A stretch of DNA of 64,000 nucleotides from Tanypteryx hageni (Eukaryota > Arthropoda > Insecta > Odonata > Petaluridae): positions 213,581,504 to 213,645,503 of the forward strand of contig CM054113.1 in assembly GCA_028673005.1 (NCBI GenBank). Reading direction: 5' to 3'. Below are positions 23,700-36,840 of this stretch, in pieces (the first letter of the stretch is position 1; the number at the start of each line of letters is the position of its first letter). The notes beneath the pieces are model-generated. The model did no database searches and had not been told where the DNA came from. It saw only the letters and a program-made list of their open reading frames with translations. The position numbers and the translations under genes are program-made.

Positions 23700-26411
23700 C
23701 AGAGGCGTAGCGACAAAATATGGCGCCTATGGCGAGCCGTAAAATGCGCCTTCATATAATATATTCATGCATCTACACGTACCTACCTATTTTTGATTGT
23801 TTTTCGTAGCTCTTTTGAACCCTTTAATGTTGTGAAATTCTTTTAATTGCGCGGGAACAGTAATTATGTGCAATTGTTCAAGAATTATCTGCAATGTTAC
23901 TATAAGGAAACAGAAGGCGCTTTAGGGTTATATTCACAAGGAAAATATTGAAAGGCAAAGAAAATTAATATAAAATTTATTATTTGTCTTATTTACAGGT
24001 CAACTGCTTTTTGCGCTTTCACTCTTGCGAAATTGTCAATGATCTTTTCAAAATATGTTTCGCAAAATAATTTACTTTCTATTGAAACTAAACTTAAGTC
24101 GGAAAGACGATTTTGGCCCATTGTTGAACGCAAATAATTTTTAATTATTTTCAACTTGCTAAAACTTCGTTCTCCTGAGGCTAATGACACTGTTAAAATG
24201 AGCAGTAAGGCTACGATAATATTTGGATAGAATTCGCACAAATCCCATTTCACCATTCCTTCAAAAATTTCAAAATATTCCAATGACTCTAAATTGACAA
24301 ATAATATCTTAGATTGCTGTTTGAAACATTCCAGTTCATTAAGGAATGGTATTTAGATCTAAATCTTTGTATACTTCACAACACTCTTTTTATGCCTGTT
24401 TCAGCGCTTCTAATGGCATAAAAGTAAATTTTTTCCAGATAAAAAGGAAAAAGAGATGATATTTCTTGAAGACTTTTAAAACGTTCCGAAAGTTTACAAT
24501 AATTATATCAATTATTTCAAAAAATAAATATTTTAATTTTTCTTCATTAGAAAATATAATTTCATTATCTCTCTCTCCTGATAATAATTTTATTTTCCTT
24601 TTCCGTTCTTGAGGTAGTTCATGATTAACATTTAATTTTCCACAAGTTGATACACATTCAGAACGAACGCATTAATTCTTAAGTCTTGAAAAAACTCACA
24701 AGACCATTTAACAATTTAGAGGCACGACAAACATCTTGATCTTTACTTTGTAGTTGCATATTTACCATTGTTATTTGTTTTAAAAAATTTTCCCACATTA
24801 AAAGTTGGTGCACAAATTTAAATGATCTAAATCTGGTAAAGAAGGGCATTTGCTGTGCTGATACTGACTGGTCCAAATGATGAATCCGAAGTAATCTCTT
24901 CAATTATTTCTATAACTTCGTTAATCTGGTTCTTCAGTGATAATACAGATTGCAACTTGGAGCACCATCGAGTTTACTGTGTCCTTTTAATGTTAATTTC
25001 AATTTTGATGAAATTTTTTCCCATTTCTGAGTAGAGAAAACAAAAAAATTAAAAATCTTCTGAACTGTGCCGAAAAATAAAACCATTTCAATATTATTGC
25101 TTGCTGCTTGTACTCCAACAAGATTGAGGGAATATGCAGCATAAGAAACGAATTAGCAGTATCATTCTCTTTTAAATATGTGCCTGCATACCATTGTATT
25201 TGCCGGACATATTAGCTGCATTATCATAACTTTGTCCTCGAATGTCTTTCATATCAAGTCCGTCTTCTTTTAATTTTTCTAAAATCTCATTCGCAAGTGT
25301 GTCTTCTGTTTTTTCTGTTGTAGAAATAAAATCAATAAATCGTTCTTCAATAGTAATTGTTTTGTCTTCTATTTTTACAAACCTAATTATTTGACAAATT
25401 TGTTCTTTATGTGAAATGTCCGGATTACTATCAACAATTGTACTGTAATATTTTGCTCTTTTGATTTCATTAATAATTTTTTTCCTTATTTCTGCGGCTA
25501 ATAAATTTACAAATTCATTTGTTATTTGCGGGCTTAAATATGATACTTGCCCTCGAGATTTCTCATAACCATTTTCAAAGTTGAGTCATAATTACTAATA
25601 AGATCTATCAAATTAAGAAATATTCCTCTTTCTGAATTCCCATTACTGGAAATTTCATTACTTCCTCTCAATGGTAAATTGTTTGTAGCGCAAAACATTA
25701 TGCATCTCAAAATAATTTTAAGTACATGGCGCAATTTCTCTACTTCATCAAATAACTTTCTCTATTGCATCGCCAACAAGGCTTTTACCATCTTTGAGAT
25801 TTCTTTTCAAAGTTTTCCAGGTAGTATAAATGTGTATATGATCCGTAGATAACTCATGGTTTAGAATTCTTGGAAAAGCCGCATTCCTTGTTACTAAACA
25901 ATGAAGATGAATTGTAGGAAAATAAAAGAAAAGCAGTATAAACAGTTTTTATCTTCACAATAAAATAACCATTTTCTGAATTGCTTTTCTCCGTTTGGTA
26001 GATTTTTGTACATCCAATCGTTATTAAAAGAACGACCGTCATCGGAAGGTAAGTATATTTTCATTTGTTTGTGTTCGGGTCCATGCAATTCAAGAAGCTT
26101 CCTGAAATTAGCCGAAGATGTATTCTAACATGAAATACATTTGGCGCCAAGGATATATGGTCAGACTAAATGATAGCAACGCCTGTAAGACTAACTTCGC
26201 GACTCCCGTCGCTTTAATGTGCTCGCGTTTTGATTCGTGAGAATAATAAAAAGAAAGAAAAAACAGAAATATTTCATTTCAGGTGACTCCTTTCAAAATA
26301 ACAATTTTTTCTTACTGTCAGTTAATATATAAAAAATCTTGGATTTGGCGCCTTCATTGAGTTGGCGCCTATGGCGGCGGCCACATTGGCCATACCCTCG
26401 CTACGCCTCTG
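23700..26411 (-). mobile_element. Near-complete hAT transposon, 2.7 kb, TSD ccgataga
   Basis: Terminal inverted repeats begin cagaggcgtagcg on both sides, with further partial matching through tatggc. Perfect 8 bp duplications of ccgataga lie at 23692-23699 and 26412-26419. The interior encodes, on the minus strand, a transposase with a TTF-type zinc finger, a DUF4371-like region and a C-terminal hAT dimerisation domain. Both ends and all coding regions are present, so the copy decayed by point mutation and small indels rather than large deletion. Confidence 0.95.
23993..26088 (-). pseudogene. hAT transposase (TTF zinc finger, DUF4371, dimerisation domain), multiply broken
   Basis: Read from right to left, MHGPEHKQMKIYLPSDD at 26088 is followed by NGEKQFRKWLFYCEDKNCLY, which resembles the TTF-type finger of ZMYM1-like hAT proteins. 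Next come LPLRGSNEISSNGNSERG near 25640, YLSPQITNEFVN near 25520, IVDSNPDISHKEQ near 25430 (first catalytic Asp region) and DIRGQSYDNAANMSGKYNG near 25230 (second Asp region). The C-terminus is SLASGERSFSKLKIIKNYLR and NRLSDLSLVSIE near 24100. Both aspartate motifs and the SGERSFS motif are intact. At least four frameshifts or stops separate the pieces, so no protein can be made. The enzyme would have cut and rejoined the element's ends in the nucleus. Confidence 0.92.
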
Positions 26412-26419
26412 CCGATAGA

Positions 26420-29379
26420 TATAAATCAATTAATAAAGTATCGCAAAGTTTCTGGCATCCAACCCTTCTCGTTGTAATTGACATCCTGCACTTCTCCCGC
26501 CTGTAGTGAGTTTTCAAACTTTTACGTCCTTTACCGGTAACATGTATCTACCCTTCGCAGCCGCCATCCCTCCCTTCTCATTCCGTCTCTCTTGCTTTGA
26601 TTTTCCTCTCTTCCTCCTCTCGTGAGGTCTGAATTGTGACCTACGGGTGAGGGAAACGAAGGCGCTACTCTTTTTCTCCTCACTCGAACACCCGCTCCAC
26701 CGTCGGGTACACAATCGGATGGAGAGGTGGGAGACTTTGATTAGGACGTGAAGAGAGGTCAGAATGAGAGAACGGATGGGAGGGACAAAAGGGGAAGGTT
26801 GGGGCCAAGAGCTAACTAATTACGACAGGACTTCGGCAGAAAGATTCAGACGCCTTTATGGTAGGTTAGCCTTTCGATGCCTGTCCTTTGAACACTAGGG
26901 AAGGGGGAGATTTAGGGGCGGAGGCAGAAAAAAGTAGTAGCGGGCACATGCCTCCATTGAGTCTGTGCACAGATCCCGACCATTTTTAAACACCCTCCCC
27001 CAAATGCCCCTCCGCAAACCCTGTATTCATCGTGATGCCGCTCGAAGTCTACTTAAAACCTCGCTGAAATCCACCCTCTGCGAGAGGCATTTTCGAGATC
27101 AATCCCTCCTCCTTTCGAAAGTCCTCGGGGTGAACTGCCTTTAAGGGAGGAAGTATAAGTTTATTACTATCTATGGTCGACATGGGAGTCATAGAGCGGC
27201 GCCGCGGTGATCGGGAACTCTTTAAAATTCAAGTATTTATGATTGTGAAAACATTTTCCTTTCGTGTGTTGCACTATAAGATTAGTTGGAAAATATGTAA
27301 ACACGCATCTGAGTGAAACAGGATTGAATCAGAACAAAATTAATGGTTTAAGGAACTCTTTTAACAAGCTAAAAAATAAATTAACACAAAATTAAATATA
27401 ATTACTATCATTTTTGGTTTACGTCCATCAATATATTACGTAAGTTAGTATGAGTCAAGTTTTAATTTTATTTCATATTTCAATAATTATAGTTTCTTAA
27501 TAATCGCTTAAAAATAGTTTTGTAGGACCAATTTTTTCGCATTTTGTTTCATCGGATGATCGCGAAATTAAAGGGAGAGAAATGAGCACATCGTATTTTT
27601 TTCTACATCAATATTTACTTGCGCAGCAAATATTTGAATACTCATTTAAAAGTTTTAATTTTATGGATTTAAAAAATGCTGTTTGATCTGATTTTTTATG
27701 TACAAGCTTCTGAATTTCTACACAGCTCCAGGTAAAATAAACGAGAAGAAAAACACTTTTAAAGAAATTCACCACTCGGATCAACAGGAAACGTGCAAAC
27801 GAGATGCCCAATGGGCATATCTTTTTCAGCTCTCTAATAAGTTATAAAAGCGTAATTTAAAACAAAACAAACAATCTCTACATCTAATTTTCTTTAGAAT
27901 GGCACGCACCATCCCGGTCATTATGTGTGTCACTATAAGGGACACCTATGCCAACGTTAATTCATTCGTGCATAAGAAAAGGCTAACGCAAAATAAAGAC
28001 TCATTGCCGACATCGTAGCAATAAATTTCCAAGTATCAGTTTTGAATGAGCCTATCGTTTTAACTGTTCCGGAGAATACGTCCGTGCAATTTAATCAAGA
28101 TGAGGGAACGGAGATGATATTGCGATCGATGCGAGCAACAATCATTGCTGCATACCTTTACGCTGAGATGGAGGTGATCGCGCGAATGGCCTCGCAGGGA
28201 TCGTGCATCACTGGCTGCTCTATTAAAAAAAAACGTTTTCAGGATCCGCATCTCCATGGAGCCATTTTAAAGTATCTCTTGTTTCCACGGTTACTGCCCT
28301 CGTACATCGGCGATGGCCCGAGAGAACCATTGCCATCACTCGCGAACGAAGCCAGTAAGCAAATCGATTGGAATTTGGTGGCGATTCTGGCAAACTAACG
28401 AAGTCGAAAAAAATCTCGAGGAATCACTGAAGAAAAAATAACACGGAGGAGGAATAGACGTTTGCTGGGGTTGGAAAGGGGAAGGGAGTAACTAAATAAA
28501 AGTGAATTATGTCTGGAACAAGAGAAGGCCTTTTATTGCTAGGAATTTAGGTCACACGATCCAATTGTCCGGGTAATATTGCATCATAAAAAAGGAGGAA
28601 AATATTCGGGATGGAGTGTAAATATATGCTATCTCTCGCCTTTTTCTTAATGGAATGTGCCAATTCTAAGATCCCTGATTTTATGAGGTTTTTTGTGACG
28701 GTTTGTATGTAATGCATTACAGGGTTTTCTTCAAACTTTCTCTCACACTGTGTATATATCGTATCGTTCATAACGACCCTTACTGAAATCAACCTTTCTC
28801 GTTATCTCAATTGCCTTCACCATGCCGTGTTCTTTTCAGTCTCTTAAGGATTCCATATAAATATATTGTCTATCTGACGCCTGTTATCTGGATTCCTTCA
28901 GACGTGGCTCTTGAAACCATTTATTTCTTATTTCTTCCATTAGAGTATCTTATATCCCTCTGCCTTTTGATTTATAAACTCTTTACCCCACCATCTCCTG
29001 TGATTCCGCAACATCTTCTTTAATGCCCAATCTAACTATATGTGAAAAAATTCCCGTATTTATTTTTAAAGCATAAATGCCAGCAAAAACACATACTTAA
29101 ATCCTTGAATGAAGTAACTAATCCGTCAATTCCTGGATAAAAATTACGAAACAAACCAACTCTTCCATATTTTTGCTTTGATATAGGAAAAATTCTTCAG
29201 GGATAATAGCTTAAACATTTAAATTCTCTAAAATTACTAATTTTAACTGCACGGATTCGTTTCATTAACATCCCATCACTGGTGAATACATTTACGTGAG
29301 AATATTTTTTAAGCAGTGATTGATGTTCTCTTCAGTTAATATTTCCAAAAATTTGGAGATGATAATCACGAAAGAGTTC
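26420..29379. other. Unassigned DNA, partly GC-richer
   Basis: 26480-27220 is richer in G+C than its surroundings and could be regulatory, but no motif supports that. A 118-codon plus-strand frame at 28042-28398 is among the longest high-complexity frames in the window. It has no recognisable domain and no detectable partner exons, so it is not called a gene. Confidence 0.4.
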
Positions 29380-29731
29380 CAATGGTGCCCAAACTACGGC
29401 CCGCGGGCCACATCCGGCCCATCGAGTGTTTTCATCCGGACCGCCATGAGGTTAACAATTAAATGATAGCGACGCTCGTAACATGAACAATATAAAATTA
29501 TAAAACCACTATATATTTTCTTTATCCCTCTATTCTCATAATAGATAAATACATTTAAAACAAAAAAGGTGCTACTGACCTAAAAATAAACCTTTTAATT
29601 TCCTTAAATATCTCAACAGCTCTATGTTCGCCTGTGTGGCCCGCAAAGAGGTCGAAAATATGCTCTGTGGCCCGCGATGAGTGCAGAAATTGGTTATGTG
29701 GCCCTCGAACAGAAATGTTTGAACACCACCG
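29380..29731. mobile_element. hAT-like MITE, about 350 bp
   Basis: The left end caatggtgcccaaactacgg and inverse right end cggtggtgttcaaacatttc match at 13 of the first 15 or so positions. Subterminal cggcccgcgggcc and gtggcccgc phrases are characteristic of hAT elements of the 'tgcccaaactacggccc' type. No matching 8 bp duplication was found, and no transposase is present. Confidence 0.75.
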
Positions 29732-31140
29732 CCCTAAATTATCCAAAATGACATGCAATAGAATATAGGAGAATAATAAAATTCTTTAACTTATGGATAT
29801 TTTTATTCCGAATAAGAGTAAACAAACAGTTCTATGTAATAATAAAATAATTATGTGCTCTCGCAGCAACTATGACGAGGAGAAATGTTCTAAAATGAAC
29901 AGAACGCTTGAATTTTCCCCAAAATGCCGCTCTCCGATTCTCAAATGTTTTGTATGTGTGATTGTGACAAAACCTCGATATTCCGACTGCCTAAAGAAAG
30001 AGACGAAAGATAACTATTTTTGTATTTTTCGAAAGTCCAGTTCATCGATTGTGTCAAATGACAATCGCCTTAACACACATTCGCGTTTTGCAAACTTCAA
30101 TCACTCGACTCTTATTTGTAAAAAGGACTGCTAGATATTCTCATTCTTCGCAGAAATAAAACAGAATTTTCCGATCCCCTCATTTGGTCAGAAACCGAAC
30201 CGTGGCAGCAGTTGAATCATGTGCTCTAGAATGAAAGCAGTCGAAATAAACCCAATGAATGCAGAATGCACTTTATTTTGATAGTTAACCATAGAGTTTG
30301 GCCAGACAAGGGAAAACCCAAATGCTAAACATAAAAAATAAAACTTCCACCTCGAGTCATTCTTTTCATTACAAATGACAAAGACGCCGCACCGTGAGAG
30401 ATAGAAATATTCTGGAGGACAAACATCAGGATCGGAAAAATGAGACGCGACAGATGACGCGAGAAGGTCGTGTCACAACGTGCCTTGTCGACCTATGGAC
30501 GCGTCCTCCTCGCTCATTCTATTACGTCGGAAGTGAAGCTAATGAGATTGAGAGTAAAACCCAGACGAAAATGAGATGGGAGCCGCAAGGAAGGGGAAGG
30601 GGAGAGGTGTAGGGAGAAGAGAGAGAGGAGAGAACGAGGCAAGAGAGAGAGAGAGGAAGGAGAGAGATGAGATAGCTAGATAAAAAGTGATCCTCGAGGG
30701 ATTGAAACCCAGTAATTCCTACCGATAGTTGGAAGAGGATTTGCAAAGAGACGCCAAATCCAAAGGGTCGTCGACCCTTCCTAGTAGTCAAAAAGGAAAT
30801 AGGGATAAAAGTAGAGGAATGGAAGTGTCAACCATGCTTTATTCTAGAGCATGGCTTTTCAGAGTTATTTATATATATCTCACCGAAGCAAAAAATACGT
30901 TTGAACCAAAGTAACTCCATGATACATAGCGTGAACCAAGATGTTTTTATGGATGTTTGGCATTAAAAACGTAATTTATTCCATAAAATAATGCTAGTTT
31001 TAAAGCTTTGCATATTACGTCATTCGATTTCTATTAAGTTGACGCCGTTTTAACACAAATGTACTGGCAAAATATCTTCGAACGGTCCTATATCGAGGCC
31101 CATTTTGGGGGGTATCAAAGGTCACATACTAATGTATGTT
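29732..31140. other. Unassigned DNA with a GA-rich tract
   Basis: A purine-rich run covers 30590-30680. A 113-codon cysteine-containing plus-strand frame at 29793-30134 has no recognisable spacing of ligands and is not called. Nothing else was recognised. Confidence 0.4.
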
Positions 31141-31149
31141 CCCAGCTGA

Positions 31150-31520
31150 TTTAACTCTTGCCTACGCGCAATTGGAATTTTGAATTTGAATGCCCAGCCG
31201 ATTCGCCTCTGTCCTACGCACAGTGGGTATCTCAGAGGTAGTACAATGAGTAGCCGGGGAAGGGAGGAGGGAAACCCGGTGCCGGCATTTGCCTGCTCTT
31301 ACGAAGAACACCAGGGGGGCAACAGCTTAACTTCCCTTCCGAAGGACGGAACAGCTGAATTTGCGCGGTTTCCTCAAGCCACGCAAACAGGGGGCCGGGC
31401 GACCTTGGAAAAATCCTACTTGCGCAGGATTCGTACCCGATGACTTTTCAAGCATCAGGCGAGTAGCAGCCATTCGCGCAATTGGTATCTAAGAGGTAGT
31501 GCAATAAATAGCTGGCCCAT
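31150..31520. repeat. Complex repeat with duplicated phrases, possibly SINE-like
   Basis: A phrase of about 40 bp (ggtatctcagaggtagtaca, then atgagtagccgg) at 31223 recurs as ggtatctaagaggtagtgca, then ataaatagctgg, at 31483. A shorter related phrase, cctacgcgcaattgg, occurs near 31160. The GC-rich middle (31256-31470) has, on the minus strand, gggtacgaatcc, close to an RNA polymerase III B box. A clear A box and target duplication are lacking. Confidence 0.45.
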
Positions 31521-33088
31521 TTCGGACGTTTCACGGCCCATTCTTTTAAAGGCCTTCCTCCCAGGCTTCACCCGGTCCTTCCTCTTTCTCTCTCTCTTTC
31601 CTTCGCAGATCCAAGGTAACTCTCTCCCCTTCCCCTGTTCACCTTGGAGCCAATTCTTTCAACCATGGAAAGTATTCCAAAAAGCGATGAAGGTCATTGC
31701 TTTCTACGTAATTTCTCCCCGAAACATCCTTCAAAGAAAAAGATTAGGGAAAGAAAGGAAAAGAGAATTTGGATTGAATTGTTGTGGTCAAATCAAAGAA
31801 CGAAGAAGATGAAAAGCATTTTATATTTACTCGGAAGACGATTAGATTTTTTTGCAAAAAGTGGCATTCATAGATTGATTATGCAATTTTTAAAGACAAT
31901 TAGAGCGGCTTATCGAGTAAAGGTTAAAATAAATTCGCTCAAAATTCCGCAAAAACGTAACTGATAAAAAATAACATTCTTTGGTAATAAAAAACTGGAG
32001 TTTTCAAGTCGTCGTGAGTGCTTACGAGTGCGATATGGAAAGTAAAATGAAATAATATTCCTCCCCTCTCTCTCTTTGTGTATATATGTAACGTTTTTAC
32101 TATAATAACGACTGAGAACTGAAGAAACAAATCGTTTTCTTTCGAGTTTCTTCGTGACATAAGTTTACTTTGGATGCGCACGCAACTACTCCATTAGTCT
32201 CTCATACCAATGTTGTCAAAGCGAGTAATAGATGAACCCTTTCCACATCAATATATACTTGCCTCGGTATTCTTTTATCAGAAATTCTTTTATCAGAAAT
32301 TCTTTCACGTGTGCCACACAACTCATGTGATGCTTAAAGAACCGAATACCTAATCCTTTAAAGGAACGAATTCGGCTCGAGAATTTAAGTAGCACCCTTT
32401 CTATCTCTTGGGAGAGCGGAGTAAAAAAGGACGAAGAAGGTTTGGTGTGGCTGAGTGTGACGTTGTGGTACCGAGTAGGAGGGCTGGGGGTAGAGATAGG
32501 GAGAGGTTGGGACGGAGATAGGAGAGACCAAATTGCGGCTCAATTTCGAATAAGGTCATTTATCATGTCATTTCTTCTAATTCAGCTTCTCTTTCTGTCT
32601 TTTTACTCTCTATCACTTTATCCGGTTTTTAAAACTTTTCTCCCAACTCCATACTTTTGAGGATGGAATGGCGTGATAGAAGGGAAGATGGGCGACTTTC
32701 TCTCTCGAACTCCCCATCTTTCTCCTCATGTCACTCCTTCCGCTTCTTTCTCTCCCATACCTGCTATTAATTTCTCTATTTCCGTCAATTCCTCCAAATC
32801 CCTCTATCAATCTATCTTGCCACTATATCGATTTCACTTAATGTATTTTTATGCGCTCTCTACCTTTTCATTCTCTTTATCGGTCAACCTCTCCTTATTT
32901 AACTAGGCCTCTTCAGCGCTCTCTTTCCAACCCTATCTCTCTCTCTTTCTAACTTACTACTTTAACCCTTCTTACTATTTCTTCCGCTCTCTTCTCCTAA
33001 TTCCTTCCCACGGGCTTGTCATGTCCCTCTTCCTTTTCTTCTCGTGCTGCTCCAGAATTAAGGGCCATAGGGAAGGAAGCTTTAAGTG
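31521..33088. other. Unassigned DNA with CT-rich stretches
   Basis: CT-rich runs lie at 31555-31635 and 32690-33000. Frames at 31644 (106 codons, Lys-rich) and 32442 show no domain. The phrase ttcttttatcagaaa is duplicated head to tail near 32269-32303. Confidence 0.4.
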
Positions 33089-33130
33089 TAGGGGGGGGGG
33101 CGGCGGTGGTGGCTTGCGGGGGCGGGGACG
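33089..33130 (+). other. G-run cluster with quadruplex potential
   Basis: A run of ten G at 33091-33100 is followed by cggcggtggtggcttgcggg and ggcgggg, giving at least four closely spaced G runs. It lies in a GC-rich stretch with long frames on both strands (33021-33542 plus, 32997-33188 minus). These frames owe their Gly or Pro/Ala content to the G runs. Confidence 0.6.
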
Positions 33131-33981
33131 TACGGGGCGTGATCTGCGGCTTGAATGGCCCTTCAGCAGGAGGTTTCTTGCACATCACTGGGAAGAAGTT
33201 TGGAGAGGAGGAGAAGGGTGTGAGGGGAGGGGTAGAAAACGGAAGAGGCTCGAAATCGCCGGAGGAGAAGAAGGGAAAGTGACAAAGAGGAACCCCTCTT
33301 TTTCGTTTTTCCGCTCTCCCATCTTCCTACTTGACCGCGCGTTGTACCGCAGGAAGTGTCACACAATACCACATCTCAAAGGGGTGCTGAGTGACGCTAT
33401 TGGGCCAACCATTTTCACTCCACTGGCTCTTTATCCACTGCGCCGAGTGAAACTACAGAAACGATACGGAAGTTTCTATGAAGCTTCGGTATCATCTCGC
33501 GAAATTTATGCAACTATTTTTGTAATGTTAATTTCTCTGTAGGAGACTAAGATAATGATAATTAATTGGAATTATTCTTTGGAATGGGAATGTTTGGATT
33601 AGTTAAAGAGCGTCGATCTGTATTTTAACACTATTTTCTTTTACATACTTATAACAATTAGCCTCTATAAAGTATTGAAAAATTTGTTTGCTTTCATTTT
33701 ATTCTCTAATTAAACAAACTTCTCTGCTTTCATTGCAACTAGTATACCACCCTTCTGTAACTCTCAGAAAGCAAATATTCAGTTATAGGAAAAATTAGGA
33801 TAAAATACTTTTAAGATATTTGGCTGAAAATAAGTTTAAAGGTAATTATTTTAAATAAATTTTTGAATTTACGTAAAAAAAGTCTTTGTAGGTGAATTGT
33901 GGACTTTCATCAGCATTTGCTCTCTTTGATGATGTGAAACTAATAAATATTCCGATTTTTATGCCCTCTCTCTCAATAGCT

Positions 33982-34136
33982 GGACGTTGTTGCTGGCCTT
34001 GGTAGAGGGGCGGTTAGCGTGTCTAGCTTCCAGTGCTAAGGTCGCAGGTCCGATCTGTTCGTGTTTCTTATTGCTGTTGCGCTCATCTTAAAGGCCGCAA
34101 AGTGCTGTTTATGAGCTAGTGAAAATAAATATATGT
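33982..34136 (+). mobile_element. tRNA-derived SINE
   Basis: A tRNA-like head has an A-box-like ggtagaggggcggttagcgt at 34001 and a B-box-like aggtcgcaggtccgatc at 34039. It is followed by a short unrelated body and an AT-rich tail (gaaaataaatatatg). Box spacing is tRNA-like but the cloverleaf does not close, so this is not a tRNA gene. The head matches the SINE at 42104 (both ccttggtaga, both aaggtcgc). Confidence 0.75.
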
Positions 34137-34139
34137 TAC

Positions 34140-35140
34140 TTAATCTATAAAACTGCAACTTAGAAATTTGCCCAAGTATTTGTTGGATATTTTCACCTCT
34201 TCTTGTTTAACTTAATCGCTATATTTATATCGCACACTTAATTTAATTTCAATAGTTTTTCGTCATTATATACACGTTTTGGATAAAAAAGTACCTGCCT
34301 AATTCATCTATATGCACTTGATTCTATGCAGAGCTGATGAAGAATGCACAAATTTCAAAATATTGCACAATGCTTTACAGTTAAGTCAAAACTTGTAAAT
34401 AGACAAGTTTGACAAATTTTACAGATTCTCTGAACGTTTTTTATAATTTTGTGCGTATCTAAATCATGGGTGATATTTTTATAAACGAAATAAAAAATAT
34501 TGACGCCGAGCAATTCTCGGACGCATTTTTTTGCAGAATCCATGCATGTGCTTACGGTGGAACTGTATTTGTTCTTCATTGCTCGTATTTCTTTGTTGAT
34601 AATGTATTTATAAATAACGCTGTTGTACAAAATGACATAAATATCTCTCATAAGAGATTAATTAAGACTGCACTTTTACTTGCAGTCGCCGGATGAATAC
34701 CTGAGGGTATTGATAAAAAGCGTGTTTTCTTTTGAGAAATCTTTACGGAATAAGAACCTCGAGAACATAATCTCTCCCTCTCCAGAATTTCTTTGGTGTT
34801 ATCACTTGCACGTGGGTTAAAAATAATTATATCTATAAAGAACAAACTTAAATTTTTTTAATTTTTCCGAGAGACACAATAATAATTTCCAAGCAAGATA
34901 ATAAAATGAAAGGGATATCTACGAGAATAAGGCTTAAATACGAGGAGTGATCCTAGGGGAAAATTATACTGAAAGAACTTGCTACTATAAAATTTATTTT
35001 CTGCCCTTCAGATACTCTCCTTCCGCCGTAATACACATATCCAAGCCTATTTTCCATTCACAAAAGACGACAAATCAGTGTTTGGATATCAAAGAAGATT
35101 CTTTACGAGTCTTATTTGAGATGCACGCCTAGCATGGGAA
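34140..35140. other. Unassigned AT-rich DNA
   Basis: No transposon ends or conserved protein were recognised. Overlapping short frames on both strands (34355-34845) have no motif. Confidence 0.4.
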
Positions 35141-35145
35141 TACGC

Positions 35146-35440
35146 GTATATTTGGTGGTATAGGTTTCAGAGTGGTATGACGCATGCGCAAAATACCGTA
35201 CCATGAGTGGCATAAATCAAGAGACATTTGGCGTAATTTTAGATGTATACATTATAGGGGCAAGCGAGTGTAAGTTGGGTGACATAAAATCAGGGCCATC
35301 TGGCATCGCTTGATGGTATATATTGTAGGGGTAAACTGGCGGAAGATGGGTGGTATAAAATTCGGAGACATCTGGTGTAAGTTTGGTGGTATATTTTTCA
35401 GAGAGTAATTGTCGGTTGCTCGGTTTCAGGGTAGTTTTTG
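35146..35440. repeat. Diverged minisatellite, about 71 bp unit
   Basis: Three to four diverged units share gacatYtggYgtaa, atgRtatatattRtaggggYaa and gggtgRYataaaatc. Units begin near 35150, 35221, 35293 and 35364. Divergence is high, so the array appears old. No coding content. Confidence 0.7.
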
Positions 35441-36184
35441 TGTTCTATGGTTGTATATATTTCTGGGGAAACTAGAGTAGGTTGTTATGTATTGGTTACA
35501 GAAGCTCCTATACATACGAGGAACCCCCAGTAGGGCAAAACTTGAGCTTTACTTCGCGGCGATGTACTTGCAGAAGGTATTTTGTAATAGTATAATGGTC
35601 GCAATCATAATAGCTCATGGTAGAATTTAGGTTAGATTGGAAAATAACGCTTGATTTGCTTCTTGCTCATCGTTTATAATTTTTGGTATCTTTTTGGCTG
35701 TAAATCATCATGGACAGTACATAAACCACTTAATAAATAATTTTCAGAGCAGGAAATATTTTTCTTAAAATGATACTATTAGTACTTTTCATCAAATTGA
35801 GTTATAATTCATATAATGTGGACGATCGGCCACTGCGGATTGTTTGATTCACATATCTCAGGAATATTTTTATGCAATTCAAACCCTCTCCCTCGAACAA
35901 TACATCTCCGTTGCATGGGCATTTCAAACGTTTCTGTATCTATTTTACCTAAACGCATGCAAATAATTATCGCATAGCATTTTATATGTGTAAATTCTTG
36001 ATGGACATGTTAAACTTCACTTCACTCTATGAGGATTGTATAGAAAGTGAAAAGAATATATCAGACTGAGTTCATAATCCACAAGGCATGTAGTGGCATG
36101 TTACGTCTTGCAGTAAACGGATATTTAGCCTGACTCTGTAGATAAAAATTCAGCCCTGTTAATTTCTAATCACCCCTTGTGTGC

Positions 36185-36188
<4 letters not shown>

Positions 36189-36246
<58 letters not shown>

Positions 36247-36257
36247 TTATTTATTTA
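36189..36257. repeat. (TA)n followed by (TTTA)n microsatellite
   Basis: An uninterrupted run of about 26 TA dinucleotides to 36241 is followed by four TTTA units. Confidence 0.97.
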
Positions 36258-36649
36258 TATGGCGGATAAATGTAAAAATTATATATTTTTTCATTTCCGT
36301 TAGAAAAACTCACCCATTTGTTTTTAAATGAACCACTTTCATTTATCTTTATTTTTGGAAACAGTAGCATTTATAGAAACATTTTTATCTCTTTCAAGGA
36401 GATTTAAATCTTTTACTTTTGACAGAATATTAACATATCGGTTACCAGATACATATCCCCATTTTTAGTACCCTTAGTCAGATCCAAAGTAAATATGAAA
36501 AGTGAAGGTAAGGATGCAATGACATTAAAAATCCTGAACTTAAGGAAAAGACGAATTGTTTGGCCTTATATGTATCGTGCCTAATTTTCCTCCATATTTG
36601 CAGATACGTCTCTTCATTTTGCTTCACAAATAGAGTTGTGTCGTCTCTC

Positions 36650-36840
36650 TGTTTTCCCATTTATCCTCACCCCTCAGTTCCCCTCCCCGCTCTCTCTTCC
36701 ACTCCACCTCCTCATTTCCCCTCCCCCTCCCTCTTCCGCTCCACCTCCTCCTTCCCACCCTCTTTCACTCCACCTCCTCCTTTCCCCTCATCACCCTTGC
36801 ATCCCATCTTCCTTCCCTCCCACTTACACCTCTCCGACTT
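36650..36840. repeat. CT-rich tract
   Basis: Nearly pure pyrimidine, with a partly repeated ccacctcctcctttccc phrase (36705, 36742, 36771). The Ser/Pro frames here are artefacts. Confidence 0.8.

Noticed and set aside
28042..28398. 118-codon plus-strand frame of ordinary composition
   Set aside because: No recognisable domain, and an overlapping minus frame exists; length alone is not enough in AT-rich eukaryotic DNA.
33021..33542. 173-codon plus-strand frame with a Gly-rich stretch and an opposing Pro/Ala-rich minus frame
   Set aside because: The Gly/Pro stretches come from G runs; the rest has no motif. It could contain an exon but nothing supports one.
35146..35440. Coding repeat protein in the 71 bp array
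   Set aside because: The unit length is not a multiple of three and stops occur in all frames across units.
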